Below, in pieces: positions 1 through 5,613 of a stretch of DNA of 6,916 nt. Source of the stretch: Candidatus Dormiibacterota bacterium (lineage in GTDB: Bacteria > Chloroflexota > Dormibacteria > Dormibacterales > Dormibacteraceae); assembly GCA_003151665.1 (NCBI GenBank), contig PLYD01000160.1:1-6916 (forward strand). Direction: 5' to 3'. The translations under genes were made by a program, and so were the position numbers. Within the stretch, counting starts at the first letter, position 1, and every line of letters starts with the position of its first letter. Under the pieces are notes generated by a model. It did not search any database. It was not told the origin of the DNA and saw only the letters and a list, made by a program, of their open reading frames with translations.

Positions 1-487
1 CGATCGCGGGCGCAACCTTGTTCGCAGCCAGGGTCAGAGGAAAGTTCCAGGGCACGATCGCGCCGCAGACACCGATCGGCATACGGATCACGAGCCCGTA
101 GGTGGTGGTGTCAGGCAGCGAGACGTGCTGGCCGTGGACTTTATCCGCAAGATCGGCGAACCACGCGATGTTCTCGCCGAAGCGCTGCGCCTCGAGTCTC
201 GACTCGAGCAGCGTCTTGCCCTGCTCCTTGGTGAGGATCGGGGCGATCTCCTCCACCTTGCTCAGCATGTGATGCGCTGCCTTGTGAAGGATCTCGGCGC
301 GCTTGGCGGGAGCGAGCTTGGACCAGGTGGCGAACGCCTTTGCGGCGGCTTGAGCCGCTTTGTCGACGTCGGCAGGACCGCCGGAGGGAACCACGTCGAC
401 CACTTCGCCGGTCGCGGGATTGCGAACCTCGTACGTCTTGCCCGATATAGCCTTCGTCCGCTCGCCTTCGATGATCATGGTTGCCAT
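1..487 (-). CDS. Aldehyde dehydrogenase (NAD(P)-dependent), N-terminal part, truncated by window edge
   Basis: This is the first 162 codons of an aldehyde dehydrogenase superfamily protein; the rest lies beyond base 1. Family members oxidise aldehydes to carboxylates with NAD(P)+ in the cytosol. Visible family features are the N-terminal NPATGEVV segment (residues 23-30), the TKEQGK motif (86-91) and the hallmark PWNFP motif (146-150), whose Asn148 corresponds to the oxyanion-hole asparagine. The catalytic Cys and Glu fall outside the window, so integrity and substrate cannot be judged. I chose the ATG at 485-487, with AGGGG about 10 nt upstream as a modest ribosome binding site; a second in-frame ATG (476-478) is possible. 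It is divergent from the enoyl-CoA hydratase gene, which suggests a shared catabolic role, but that is inference. The family assignment is very secure, the subfamily is not. Confidence 0.93.
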   Translation of the reverse strand, partial: MATMIIEGERTKAISGKTYEVRNPATGEVVDVVPSGGPADVDKAAQAAAKAFATWSKLAPAKRAEILHKAAHHMLSKVEEIAPILTKEQGKTLLESRLEAQRFGENIAWFADLADKVHGQHVSLPDTTTYGLVIRMPIGVCGAIVPWNFPLTLAANKVAPAI

Positions 488-530
488 TAGGTGTCTACCC
501 CTATACATCTGTAGGTTTCTTTCAGTACTT

Positions 531-542
531 GGATAATTATCC
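531..542. promoter_or_regulatory. Perfect 12-bp palindrome in the divergent promoter region
   Basis: GGATAATTATCC is its own reverse complement. It sits in the roughly 90-bp gap between the divergent aldehyde dehydrogenase and enoyl-CoA hydratase genes, an AT-rich island in GC-rich DNA. Each strand reads GATAAT, a good -10-like hexamer (532-537 on plus, 541-536 on minus), so it could be a bidirectional -10 element or an operator. I see no convincing -35 element at 16-18 bp on either strand. Function is inferred from position and symmetry only. Confidence 0.4.
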
Positions 543-580
543 CGTCGCCGGGAGTGGGCCGTTTGGAGGGAAATGACTTG

Positions 581-1357
581 GTGGGAGTGAATCTCGAGAA
601 GGAAGGCAACGTCGGCATCCTAGTCCTCGACCGCCCGCCGGCGAACAGCTACGACTACAAGTTCCTCAGATCGCTGGCCGGGGCGATCGACGATGCACGC
701 AACGACGGGGACATACGGGCCGTCTTGTTGACCAGTGCATCGGAGAAGTTCTTCTCGGCCGGCGCCGATGTGAGCGCCTTCGCGGCGGGCAGCGCTCGCT
801 CTCGAATGATGACCGCGATCATGGCCCACGAAGCGTTTCGGAAGATGGAGAACACTCCGCTCATTTTCATCGCGGTCATCGCGGGCCACTGCCTTGGCGG
901 CGGCTTCGAGATGGCGCTTGCGTGTGATCTGCGTTTCGCGGCCGAGGGCCCCTATCAGATTGGTCTACCGGAGGTGAACCTCGGCTTGTTTCCGGGTTCC
1001 GGTGGCACGCAGCGACTTCCACGACTCGTCGGGCTCTCCAAGGGGATCGACCTGATAGCCAACGCGACGACGTTGAAACCGGCCGAGGCGAAGGAGCTGG
1101 GGCTGGTCGACAAACTGTTTCCGGACGCGGCCGCGTGCCGAGCGGCCGCGATGGAGTACGCGGAAAAGCTGGCGGCTGGACCGACGGTTGCGATCGGCCA
1201 CGCGAAGGTGGCGATCACGCAAGGCTTCGGCGCTCCGCTCGACATGGGCTTGGCGATCGAACGTGAAGCGATAAGCAGAGTGTTCGTGTCCGAGGACGCC
1301 GAGGAAGGCATCAAAGCCTTCACGGAAAAGCGCAAGGCGGATTTCAAAGGACTCTGA
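581..1357 (+). CDS. Enoyl-CoA hydratase/isomerase (crotonase) family protein
   Basis: A complete crotonase-fold protein of about 258 residues, the usual family length. Members add water across 2-trans-enoyl-CoA (fatty-acid beta-oxidation and related acyl-CoA catabolism) or catalyse related acyl-CoA chemistry. Numbering from GTG 581, there is an RPPAN segment (18-22), the first oxyanion-hole region FSAGAD (58-63) and the second, AGHCLGGGFE (101-110). Glu110 and Glu131 (GLPE, 128-131) match the two catalytic glutamates of classical hydratase, followed by GSGGTQRLPR (139-148). Both acids being present favours true hydratase activity; the natural substrate is unknown. The start is uncertain. The reading frame is open from GTG 554, but a strong GGAGGG (565-570) points to TTG 578 or GTG 581, and the protein homology begins there. 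It is divergent from the aldehyde dehydrogenase gene, and no clear terminator follows before the small ORF downstream. Confidence 0.93.
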   Translation: MGVNLEKEGNVGILVLDRPPANSYDYKFLRSLAGAIDDARNDGDIRAVLLTSASEKFFSAGADVSAFAAGSARSRMMTAIMAHEAFRKMENTPLIFIAVIAGHCLGGGFEMALACDLRFAAEGPYQIGLPEVNLGLFPGSGGTQRLPRLVGLSKGIDLIANATTLKPAEAKELGLVDKLFPDAAACRAAAMEYAEKLAAGPTVAIGHAKVAITQGFGAPLDMGLAIEREAISRVFVSEDAEEGIKAFTEKRKADFKGL

Positions 1358-1380
1358 TAGGCTGACCGCCTGATTAAGAG

Positions 1381-1388
1381 GGAGGTGA
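1381..1388 (+). promoter_or_regulatory. Optimal Shine-Dalgarno (GGAGGTGA) for a 19-codon ORF
   Basis: GGAGGTGA matches the canonical complement of the 16S rRNA 3' end across eight bases and is placed 7 nt before the ATG at 1396. It is the strongest ribosome binding site in the window, yet it serves only a 19-codon frame. Its first seven bases are also perfectly complementary to CACCTCC at 1458-1464, just after that ORF's stop, so the site could be masked in the RNA. Confidence 0.55.
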
Positions 1389-1395
1389 CGTTCGA

Positions 1396-1455
1396 ATGGC
1401 AGAGCTTGCAGTAACCGTTTTCAGGCCATCGGCCGCCTCCGGCGCTTTCGTCTAA
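1396..1455 (+). CDS. Candidate 19-residue leader peptide / small ORF upstream of rsgA
   Basis: ATG 1396 to TAA 1453-1455 encodes MAELAVTVFRPSAASGAFV, which I do not recognise. Support comes from the unusually good Shine-Dalgarno 7 nt upstream. There is no signal peptide, no run of one amino acid of the kind seen in amino-acid attenuators, and no membrane segment. It lies 38 nt after the enoyl-CoA hydratase stop and 58 nt before the rsgA start, so it could be the tail of the first unit or a leader for the second. The ORF contains one copy of CCTCCGGC (1436-1443), and a second copy lies 4 nt past its stop; both are complementary to the rsgA ribosome binding site. A regulatory leader peptide is my preferred reading, but chance cannot be excluded for an ORF this short. 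Confidence 0.35.
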   Translation: MAELAVTVFRPSAASGAFV

Positions 1456-1459
1456 AGCA

Positions 1460-1507
1460 CCTCCGGCAGGGCGGACCGATACCGCCCACCCGTTTTCCAA
1501 CCGGAGG
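1460..1507 (+). promoter_or_regulatory. Putative RNA structure masking the rsgA ribosome binding site
   Basis: CCTCCGG at 1460-1466 is perfectly complementary to CCGGAGG at 1501-1507, which contains the rsgA Shine-Dalgarno. Nested inside is a perfect 6-bp hairpin, GGGCGG (1469-1474) with CCGCCC (1482-1487) around a 7-nt loop. Folded together, these would hide the rsgA ribosome binding site. Another copy of CCTCCGGC lies at 1436-1443 within the small ORF. Alternatively the 6-bp hairpin followed by CGTTTTCC is a weak terminator for the upstream transcript. The pairings are seen in the sequence; the regulatory role is inferred. Confidence 0.35.
1503..1507 (+). promoter_or_regulatory. Ribosome binding site fixing the TTG start of rsgA
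   Basis: GGAGG lies 6 nt before TTG 1514-1516, the ideal distance. The encoded protein begins with a normal RsgA N-terminus from that codon, so the rare TTG start is accepted over later in-frame candidates. Confidence 0.75.
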
Positions 1508-1513
1508 ATTGCG

Positions 1514-2572
1514 TTGTCTACAGAGATCGCATCTCAGCTAGCACTGCTGGGCTGGGATACCTACTTCCAGGAAAAGTTCAAACCGTTTGCCTTGGACGGC
1601 TACACTCCTGCGCGCGTTACTGCCGACTTCGGCATGGAGTACCTCGTCCAGGACGCGGAGGGCTCGACCCGGGCCACGGCGGGCCGCCACCTTCGCAACG
1701 ACGCCCTGCTCCTGCCCGCGGTTGGCGACTGGGTGGCGCTGCTTCGGCGGGACCCCGTGTCCGCGGTGCATGGCGTCCTCGAGCGCCGCACGGCTTTCTC
1801 GAGAAAGGTCTCGTCCAGGGAAACCAAAGAACAGGTGCTGGCGGCCAACGTCGACGTGGCGTTCGTGGTCGCGGCGGCCAGCGACGTCAACGCCCGGCGC
1901 ATCGAGCGCTATCTGACCATCGCGTGGCAGAGCGGGGCGGTACCCGTCGTTCTACTGACGAAGGCGGACGTCGCCGAGTCGACTGACGCCCTCCTCGCCG
2001 AGCTCGAAGCAGTGGCGCTTGGCACCCCCGTGCTGGTCACGAGTAGCGTCACCGGCCAGGGCCTCGACGAGATCACGCGGCGCCTCCAGCCGGCGCTGAC
2101 TGGCGTGTTGCTTGGCCCGTCCGGCGCGGGCAAGTCGACACTTATCAACCGCATCGTCGGCGAGGATGTGATGCGCACCCGCATGATCCACAGCTCGGGC
2201 GAGGGCCGCCACATGACCAGCCACCGCCAGCTCGTGCTGCTGCCGGGCGGCGGAATGATCATCGACACGCCTGGCCTGCGTGAGGCCCAGCTGTGGGAAG
2301 GCGAAGATGGGCTGGCCAACCTGTTCGAAGACATCGAAGAGCTGGCGCTGACCTGCCGGTTCACGGATTGCGCGCACAACACGGAGCCCGGGTGCGCCAT
2401 CAAGGCAGCCATCGCCGACGGCACTCTCGACGTGGTTCGCTTCAACAGCTACCGCAAGCTGCAGCGCGAGCTGCGCGCCATCGCGGCGAAAAGCGACGCG
2501 CGGATCCGAATCGAAGAGCGCAAGAAGTGGAAGCAGATAGCGATGGCAGGCAAAGCAAAGGCACGACCCTGA
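1514..2572 (+). CDS. rsgA: Ribosome small subunit-dependent GTPase A (RsgA/YjeQ)
   Basis: A 352-residue circularly permuted GTPase that acts in late maturation of the 30S ribosomal subunit; the family checks the decoding centre and helps release assembly factors on GTP hydrolysis. Domains in order: an N-terminal OB-fold (about 25-100); then the permuted G domain with G4 TKAD (149-152), a G5-like TSS (176-178), the P-loop GPSGAGKST (201-209), a switch segment GRHMTSHR (231-238) and G3 DTPG (251-254); then the C-terminal zinc-binding region with Cys281, Cys286, His288 and Cys294. The zinc-ligand spacing (C-x4-C-x-H-x5-C) is that of E. coli RsgA. A basic tail (337-352) follows. All key residues are present, so it should be active. 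Translation starts at TTG with an ideal ribosome binding site. The upstream small ORF and complementary repeats suggest possible translational control. A strong hairpin terminator lies 9 nt after the stop. Confidence 0.97.
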   Translation: MSTEIASQLALLGWDTYFQEKFKPFALDGYTPARVTADFGMEYLVQDAEGSTRATAGRHLRNDALLLPAVGDWVALLRRDPVSAVHGVLERRTAFSRKVSSRETKEQVLAANVDVAFVVAAASDVNARRIERYLTIAWQSGAVPVVLLTKADVAESTDALLAELEAVALGTPVLVTSSVTGQGLDEITRRLQPALTGVLLGPSGAGKSTLINRIVGEDVMRTRMIHSSGEGRHMTSHRQLVLLPGGGMIIDTPGLREAQLWEGEDGLANLFEDIEELALTCRFTDCAHNTEPGCAIKAAIADGTLDVVRFNSYRKLQRELRAIAAKSDARIRIEERKKWKQIAMAGKAKARP

Positions 2573-2581
2573 GAAACGGGT

Positions 2582-2609
2582 GAGGGCCCGTCGGGGTGGA
2601 CGGGCCCTC
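2582..2609. terminator. Strong hairpin terminator after rsgA, probably bidirectional
   Basis: GAGGGCCCGTC (2582-2592) and GACGGGCCCTC (2599-2609) form a perfect 11-bp stem around a 6-nt GGGGTG loop, starting 9 nt after the rsgA stop. The U-tract is poor on the plus side (TGTCTTGGGTT) and weak on the minus side (ACCCGTTTCTC). It lies between two convergent genes, rsgA and the minus-strand secreted-protein gene, and could end transcripts from both. High-GC bacteria often use such hairpins with few U residues. Confidence 0.8.
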
Positions 2610-2629
2610 TGTCTTGGGTTACCTGACAG

Positions 2630-3076
2630 TTAGGCGTGAAGGCCGTCCCACCACGGGATGTTGCCCTGCTGAATGCGGTCGATGACGATGTCGGCCTGCG
2701 CCTGGGTGATGACGCGCAGGTGCACGAGCTGGGCAAGCCGTGGCTTCAAATTGACCACGAGCCTGTCGCCGAACTGATCCTTGTTGAGGCCACGCTCTCT
2801 CGCCAGCCGCGCCACAGTGATGCCACGCTTGAGGTCCGCACGGAACCCAGCCTGCGGGATGCGCAGCACATCCGCCTCACACTCGAACACCGCGAATCTC
2901 ACCGCATCGCGCACGCCCGCCAGCGGGCTCGCCACCGCCGCGTTGGTTGATGCAGGAGCCGGGGTCGCCGGCATTGACGACGCGTCGGCGAGGCCGGCCG
3001 TGACGCCCAACGTCATCAGCACCGCAGTGGTGCCGCCACTGAAAACCTTGACCGCTAATGCTCCGAATTGATTCAT
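2630..3076 (-). CDS. Small secreted protein of unknown function
   Basis: A 148-residue protein I do not recognise as a named family. It begins with an export signal: Lys10, a hydrophobic core (about 15-30) and an A-D-A site (30-32), with predicted cleavage after Ala32. A Pro/Ala/Ser/Thr-rich linker follows (33-52), then a compact folded part. The C-terminal half (about 80-140) has the pattern GITVARLARERGLNKDQF ... ITQAQADIVIDRI, recalling a helical unit seen, often repeated, in exported proteins of high-GC Gram-positives; here I see a single copy. There is one cysteine (66), so no internal disulfide. ATG 3074-3076 has GGAGG 10 nt upstream. It converges with rsgA and shares its terminator; a perfect inverted repeat lies just upstream of the ribosome binding site. 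It is probably a real gene given the signal peptide, ribosome binding site and terminator. Confidence 0.75.
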   Translation of the reverse strand: MNQFGALAVKVFSGGTTAVLMTLGVTAGLADASSMPATPAPASTNAAVASPLAGVRDAVRFAVFECEADVLRIPQAGFRADLKRGITVARLARERGLNKDQFGDRLVVNLKPRLAQLVHLRVITQAQADIVIDRIQQGNIPWWDGLHA

Positions 3077-3096
3077 CTGACTATCGCCTCCACATT

Positions 3097-3120
3097 GATC
3101 GGCTCCGGATGAAGCCGATC
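3097..3120. promoter_or_regulatory. 8-bp inverted repeat upstream of the secreted-protein gene
   Basis: GATCGGCT (3097-3104) and AGCCGATC (3113-3120) form a perfect inverted repeat with an 8-nt centre, ending 6 nt upstream of the GGAGG ribosome binding site (3087-3091) of the minus-strand secreted-protein gene. On the minus strand a TTGACG hexamer (3125-3120), close to a -35 consensus, abuts the repeat, but no good -10 follows at 16-19 bp. It could be an operator overlapping the promoter or a hairpin in the 5' untranslated RNA. Confidence 0.35.
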
Positions 3121-3186
3121 GTCAAGATGAGGAGCTGTTGTCAGACGGTCGTTCTCATCAGGTCAGCCTTGTGTAATAAGGAAGGC

Positions 3187-3214
3187 GGGCCGGCGGGCAT
3201 CGAACCGACGGCCC
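3187..3214 (-). terminator. Probable hairpin terminator of the CoA-transferase operon
   Basis: On the minus strand, GGGCC at 3214-3210 pairs with GGCCC at 3191-3187, and the stem continues inward with one mismatch to about 10 positions around an 8-nt loop. It begins 7 nt after the stop codon of the CoA-transferase beta gene and is followed by a pyrimidine-rich GCCTTCCTTATTA. Its loop (GGTTCGATGCCC) superficially resembles a tRNA T-arm, but no tRNA folds here. Confidence 0.5.
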
Positions 3215-3221
3215 ATAAAAG

Positions 3222-3992
3222 TCAGAGCACCTTCGTGGGTTCCAGGCCGCGCATCGCGGCCAGCTCGGGCGCTGTCGGAGCCGGTGTCTCCTTTACATCT
3301 TCCGGCGCGTCCAAAGCCCAGCCGGTGTTAGCGCGAACCTCTTCTCGCGTGTGGCCAGGATGGATCGAGTCGAGGTATACCTCGCCCCCGCCCTCGGGGA
3401 AACGGAAGACACAGAGCGTCGTGACTATCGCGGACGGTCCCGCTCCCAACAGCCCGTTTCTCTTGCGCCAACCCGGCGTCCCATCGCCATAGCCCGGCGA
3501 AGTCACAAACGACACGCGCTCGACCAGCCGTCGGCGCTCGTGGTTCATGAGCGTCACCCACCGCCGGCTGAGGATCGCGATGTCGGCTCCGCCCCCGCTC
3601 CCCGGCAGCTTGACCTCGGGCTTGGATGGCGAGCCAACGTATGACGTGTTCAGGTTGCCGAACCTATCGACCTCCGCTCCACCGATGAAGCCGAGGTCGA
3701 CGAGCCCCTGCGCCATCAACGCCATGACGTTCGACATGCGCGTCGCCCAGAGGGCTCCAACCACGTTGGGCGGATCGCCCATCGTGCCCAGGTAGCTCTC
3801 CGCCGGCCGATCGCGCATGAGACCGACCTCGAATAGGCCGCGGGCGTTGGGCGCATGGTTGTTGTGCGCCACCGCGTACGCGAGGATCGGCAACCGCATG
3901 CCGACGAAGACAAGGTCGTGGTCGCGAATCTCGCGCGAAGCCACGGCGACCATCAGCTCTTGCGGCGTGTAGTCGGGGCCACCCTTACGCAT
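3222..3992 (-). CDS. Family I CoA-transferase, beta subunit (glutaconate CoA-transferase subunit B-like)
   Basis: A 256-residue subunit of a heteromeric family I CoA-transferase, which moves CoA between acyl donors and carboxylic acids through a glutamyl-CoA thioester. It aligns along its length with what I recall of Acidaminococcus GctB. Shared features include GLFEVGLM (52-59), in which Glu55 falls at the catalytic Glu54 of GctB, GFIGGAEVDRFGNLN (101-115), GSGGGADIA (131-139) and NHERRRLVERVSFVTSPG (150-167). The catalytic glutamate argues for transferase activity and against the related IpdAB-type hydrolases of steroid-ring breakdown, which to my memory differ at this position. Its ATG overlaps the end of the alpha-subunit gene by 8 bp, so the two are translationally coupled. 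Substrate is undetermined: glutaconate, another dicarboxylate or a 3-oxoacid are all possible, and no pathway partner is adjacent. Confidence 0.88.
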   Translation of the reverse strand: MRKGGPDYTPQELMVAVASREIRDHDLVFVGMRLPILAYAVAHNNHAPNARGLFEVGLMRDRPAESYLGTMGDPPNVVGALWATRMSNVMALMAQGLVDLGFIGGAEVDRFGNLNTSYVGSPSKPEVKLPGSGGGADIAILSRRWVTLMNHERRRLVERVSFVTSPGYGDGTPGWRKRNGLLGAGPSAIVTTLCVFRFPEGGGEVYLDSIHPGHTREEVRANTGWALDAPEDVKETPAPTAPELAAMRGLEPTKVL

Positions 3993-4878
3993 CGGCGAAG
4001 TTCACCGGGGCCGATGGGGCGCTGCCCTTCACGCGCAGTGCCTCCACGTCGATTTCTTTCAAGTAGGCGGCCCTGTCGGGCACGTCGAAGACCCATCGCT
4101 CGAGCCATTCCGCGAAGCCCTCAGGGGTTCGCGATTCGGTCGCGTAGTCGCGATAGAACAAGTGATCACGCTTGAAGTAACCCTGCACCGGAGACGGATG
4201 CGCGCCGCCCGGCTCGTGCACGACCGCGACCACCTTCGTCTCGGGAAACAGGATGCGGTTCGGGTCGCTCAGCGTGACGCTCTCGTCGACCAGCTCCTCG
4301 CAGCTGAGAATCACGTGCTGCGCCGCGAGCCCCGCCTCCTCGGTGACACCGAGAGGACCCCACGCGTGTGCGCGACCCATGGCATCAGCCCTCTGCACGT
4401 GCACGATCGCCGCATCGGGACGCACTGCATTTACATGGACCAGGCCGGCGGCGACGGAGAGGTTCGGGTTGGTGTCCAAGATGTCGCTCCCCAGCAGCGT
4501 GCGCGACGGCAGGCTCGGCACGTTCCAGGCCGCCGCCCACAGCGCGAGCGAGATCGAGAAGTTGGTGTGGTCGTGGATCTCGATGGATCGAGGCACGCGC
4601 TCTTCTGCGGCCCGGCGGTAGCAATGGCCGAGGCCCCCCGAGACATTGCCGACCCACGCCGCGGTGATGCGGCGCACGCAGCCCGCGCCGATGAGCTGGT
4701 CGAACAACGCATCGGAGATCGGCCCGACAAGCTCCAGGTCGCGGCGCCCCTGCCGGATCAGCTCATGTCCTGCAGCGAAGGGGATGAGCGGCTCGAGGGC
4801 GGTGCCCAGCGCGACACACGCACCGTCAGGGATGAAACGATCGATCGCTTCGGCCATCGTCAGCACCTTGCTCGTCAC
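3985..4878 (-). CDS. Family I CoA-transferase, alpha subunit (glutaconate CoA-transferase subunit A-like)
   Basis: A 297-residue alpha subunit and the first gene of a two-gene operon with the beta subunit. The family N-terminus is present (TMAEAIDRFIPDGACVALG, 7-25), followed by PSLPSRTLLGSDI (121-133), AAIVHVQRADAMGRAHAWG (156-174) and the C-terminal GGAHPSPVQGYFKRDHLFY (224-242), all typical of GctA/IpdA-like CoA-transferase subunits. It is slightly shorter than Acidaminococcus GctA, which is around 320 residues. It lacks the catalytic glutamate, which in this family lies on the beta subunit. Translation probably starts at GTG 4878-4876, with GGTGA 7 nt upstream; an in-frame ATG seven codons later is possible but would trim the conserved N-terminus. 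It is divergent from a lipoprotein gene across 53 bp. The family is secure, the substrate open. Confidence 0.88.
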   Translation of the reverse strand: MTSKVLTMAEAIDRFIPDGACVALGTALEPLIPFAAGHELIRQGRRDLELVGPISDALFDQLIGAGCVRRITAAWVGNVSGGLGHCYRRAAEERVPRSIEIHDHTNFSISLALWAAAWNVPSLPSRTLLGSDILDTNPNLSVAAGLVHVNAVRPDAAIVHVQRADAMGRAHAWGPLGVTEEAGLAAQHVILSCEELVDESVTLSDPNRILFPETKVVAVVHEPGGAHPSPVQGYFKRDHLFYRDYATESRTPEGFAEWLERWVFDVPDRAAYLKEIDVEALRVKGSAPSAPVNFADA

Positions 4879-4931
4879 GATCTGCTCACCGTATCGCGTA
4901 ACGGCGGTGGGAACGGCAGCGTTAACTGGTC

Positions 4932-5600
4932 ATGAGCCTTTTGAGGCTTCTTTGTGGCGCGTTCTCACTGGCTCTTCTGGGGGCCTGCACCACTGGGTGG
5001 CAGCCGCCGACCAGCGCGCTTGCGAGCCCAACCAATTCAGTCCAACCGTCGGCGGCCACGACGCCTTCCCCGGTGAACTCCGCTTCTCCGCTGGTGATCC
5101 CGCGGCCGACAGTGCCGTTCCTACGCTGCGCCACCAAGGATCTGGAAATGCGGCTGATAAGCGTCAACGGGGCTGCAAGCAACGTCATTGGCATCGTCGA
5201 GGTCAGAAACAAATCCAGCCGCAACTGCGACCTATACGGTTACGCGAATCTCCAGCTGCTCGACGCACACGGACGCGCCATACAGACACAAGTGAGCTGG
5301 TCCACTGACACGTACTTCGGACGGGCGGCTAGGCCGGCCATTGTGGGACTGCCTGCCGGCACCGCGGCCATAACACCAGATCATCCGGTGGCAGGCCACG
5401 CCTACATTCCGATCATCTGGGGCGACAGCGCCGCCCAGTGCGTGAAATCCGCGCAGTTCAAGGTGACACCACCCGGCGCGGCCACGTCCCTTGTCATTGC
5501 CGCGTTCCCGCCGGGCGGAGGTTCAGGAGAGGTATTGATCTGCTCAGGCGGCTCGGTGATTATCAACGCGACACGGGCCGCGATGGCTCCGCCGAGCTGA
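4932..5600 (+). CDS. Lipoprotein with a DUF4232-like domain
   Basis: A 222-residue predicted lipoprotein. Residues 1-18 form a short signal peptide with Arg5 and a hydrophobic core, ending in the lipobox LGAC (16-19); Cys19 would be lipidated and anchor the protein on the outer face of the cytoplasmic membrane. A Pro/Ser/Thr/Ala-rich flexible linker (20-62) leads to a beta-rich domain (about 64-215). Its start (LRCATKDLEMRL), the NCDLYGYANLQLLDAHGR segment (98-115) and later cysteines match the DUF4232 pattern, a domain of unknown function common in Actinobacteria. Cys66, Cys99, Cys170 and Cys204 could form two disulfides. I see no Shine-Dalgarno near ATG 4932, so it may be poorly translated or leaderless. 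It is divergent from the CoA-transferase operon and converges with aroC 8 bp downstream; no functional link to either is evident. Confidence 0.85.
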   Translation: MSLLRLLCGAFSLALLGACTTGWQPPTSALASPTNSVQPSAATTPSPVNSASPLVIPRPTVPFLRCATKDLEMRLISVNGAASNVIGIVEVRNKSSRNCDLYGYANLQLLDAHGRAIQTQVSWSTDTYFGRAARPAIVGLPAGTAAITPDHPVAGHAYIPIIWGDSAAQCVKSAQFKVTPPGAATSLVIAAFPPGGGSGEVLICSGGSVIINATRAAMAPPS

Positions 5601-5613
5601 AGGCTGGTTCAGC
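5596..5613. terminator. Small hairpin spanning the convergent stop codons
   Basis: GCTGAA (5596-5601) and TTCAGC (5608-5613) form a perfect 6-bp stem with a 6-nt loop. The stem contains the stop codons of both the lipoprotein gene (TGA 5598-5600) and aroC (TCA on plus, 5609-5611). No U-tract follows on either strand, so any terminator role is weak. The 8-bp gap leaves no room for another terminator between the genes. Confidence 0.3.

Noticed and set aside
573..590. 5-codon ORF (ATG at 573, MTWWE) right after GGAGGG
   Set aside because: The ATG is only 2 nt from the Shine-Dalgarno, and the same site is well placed for the enoyl-CoA hydratase start at 578/581; most likely chance.
955..1500. 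181-codon minus-strand frame across the enoyl-CoA hydratase 3' half and the rsgA upstream region
   Set aside because: It is antisense to a clear crotonase gene with catalytic residues, and its product is a Ser/Ala-rich sequence without family features.
1909..2445. 178-codon minus-strand frame within rsgA
   Set aside because: It is antisense to the GTPase motifs of rsgA and has Ser/Arg-rich composition typical of shadow frames.
3187..3260. tRNA-like sequence on the minus strand (CTTTTAT resembling an anticodon loop, GGTTCGATGCCC resembling a T-arm)
   Set aside because: The would-be anticodon stem does not pair, the T-stem has a mismatch, there is no acceptor pairing, and half of it lies inside the end of the CoA-transferase beta gene. 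The hairpin is better read as a terminator.
4162..4935. 257-codon open frame on the plus strand
   Set aside because: It is fully antisense to the CoA-transferase alpha gene, has low-complexity Arg/His/Asp-rich composition and no recognisable motif; it is a shadow of GC-rich codon use.
4646..5308. 220-codon plus-strand frame overlapping the lipoprotein gene start
   Set aside because: It overlaps antisense CoA-transferase sequence and the lipoprotein gene in another frame. The lipobox signal peptide and cysteine pattern support the frame starting at 4932.
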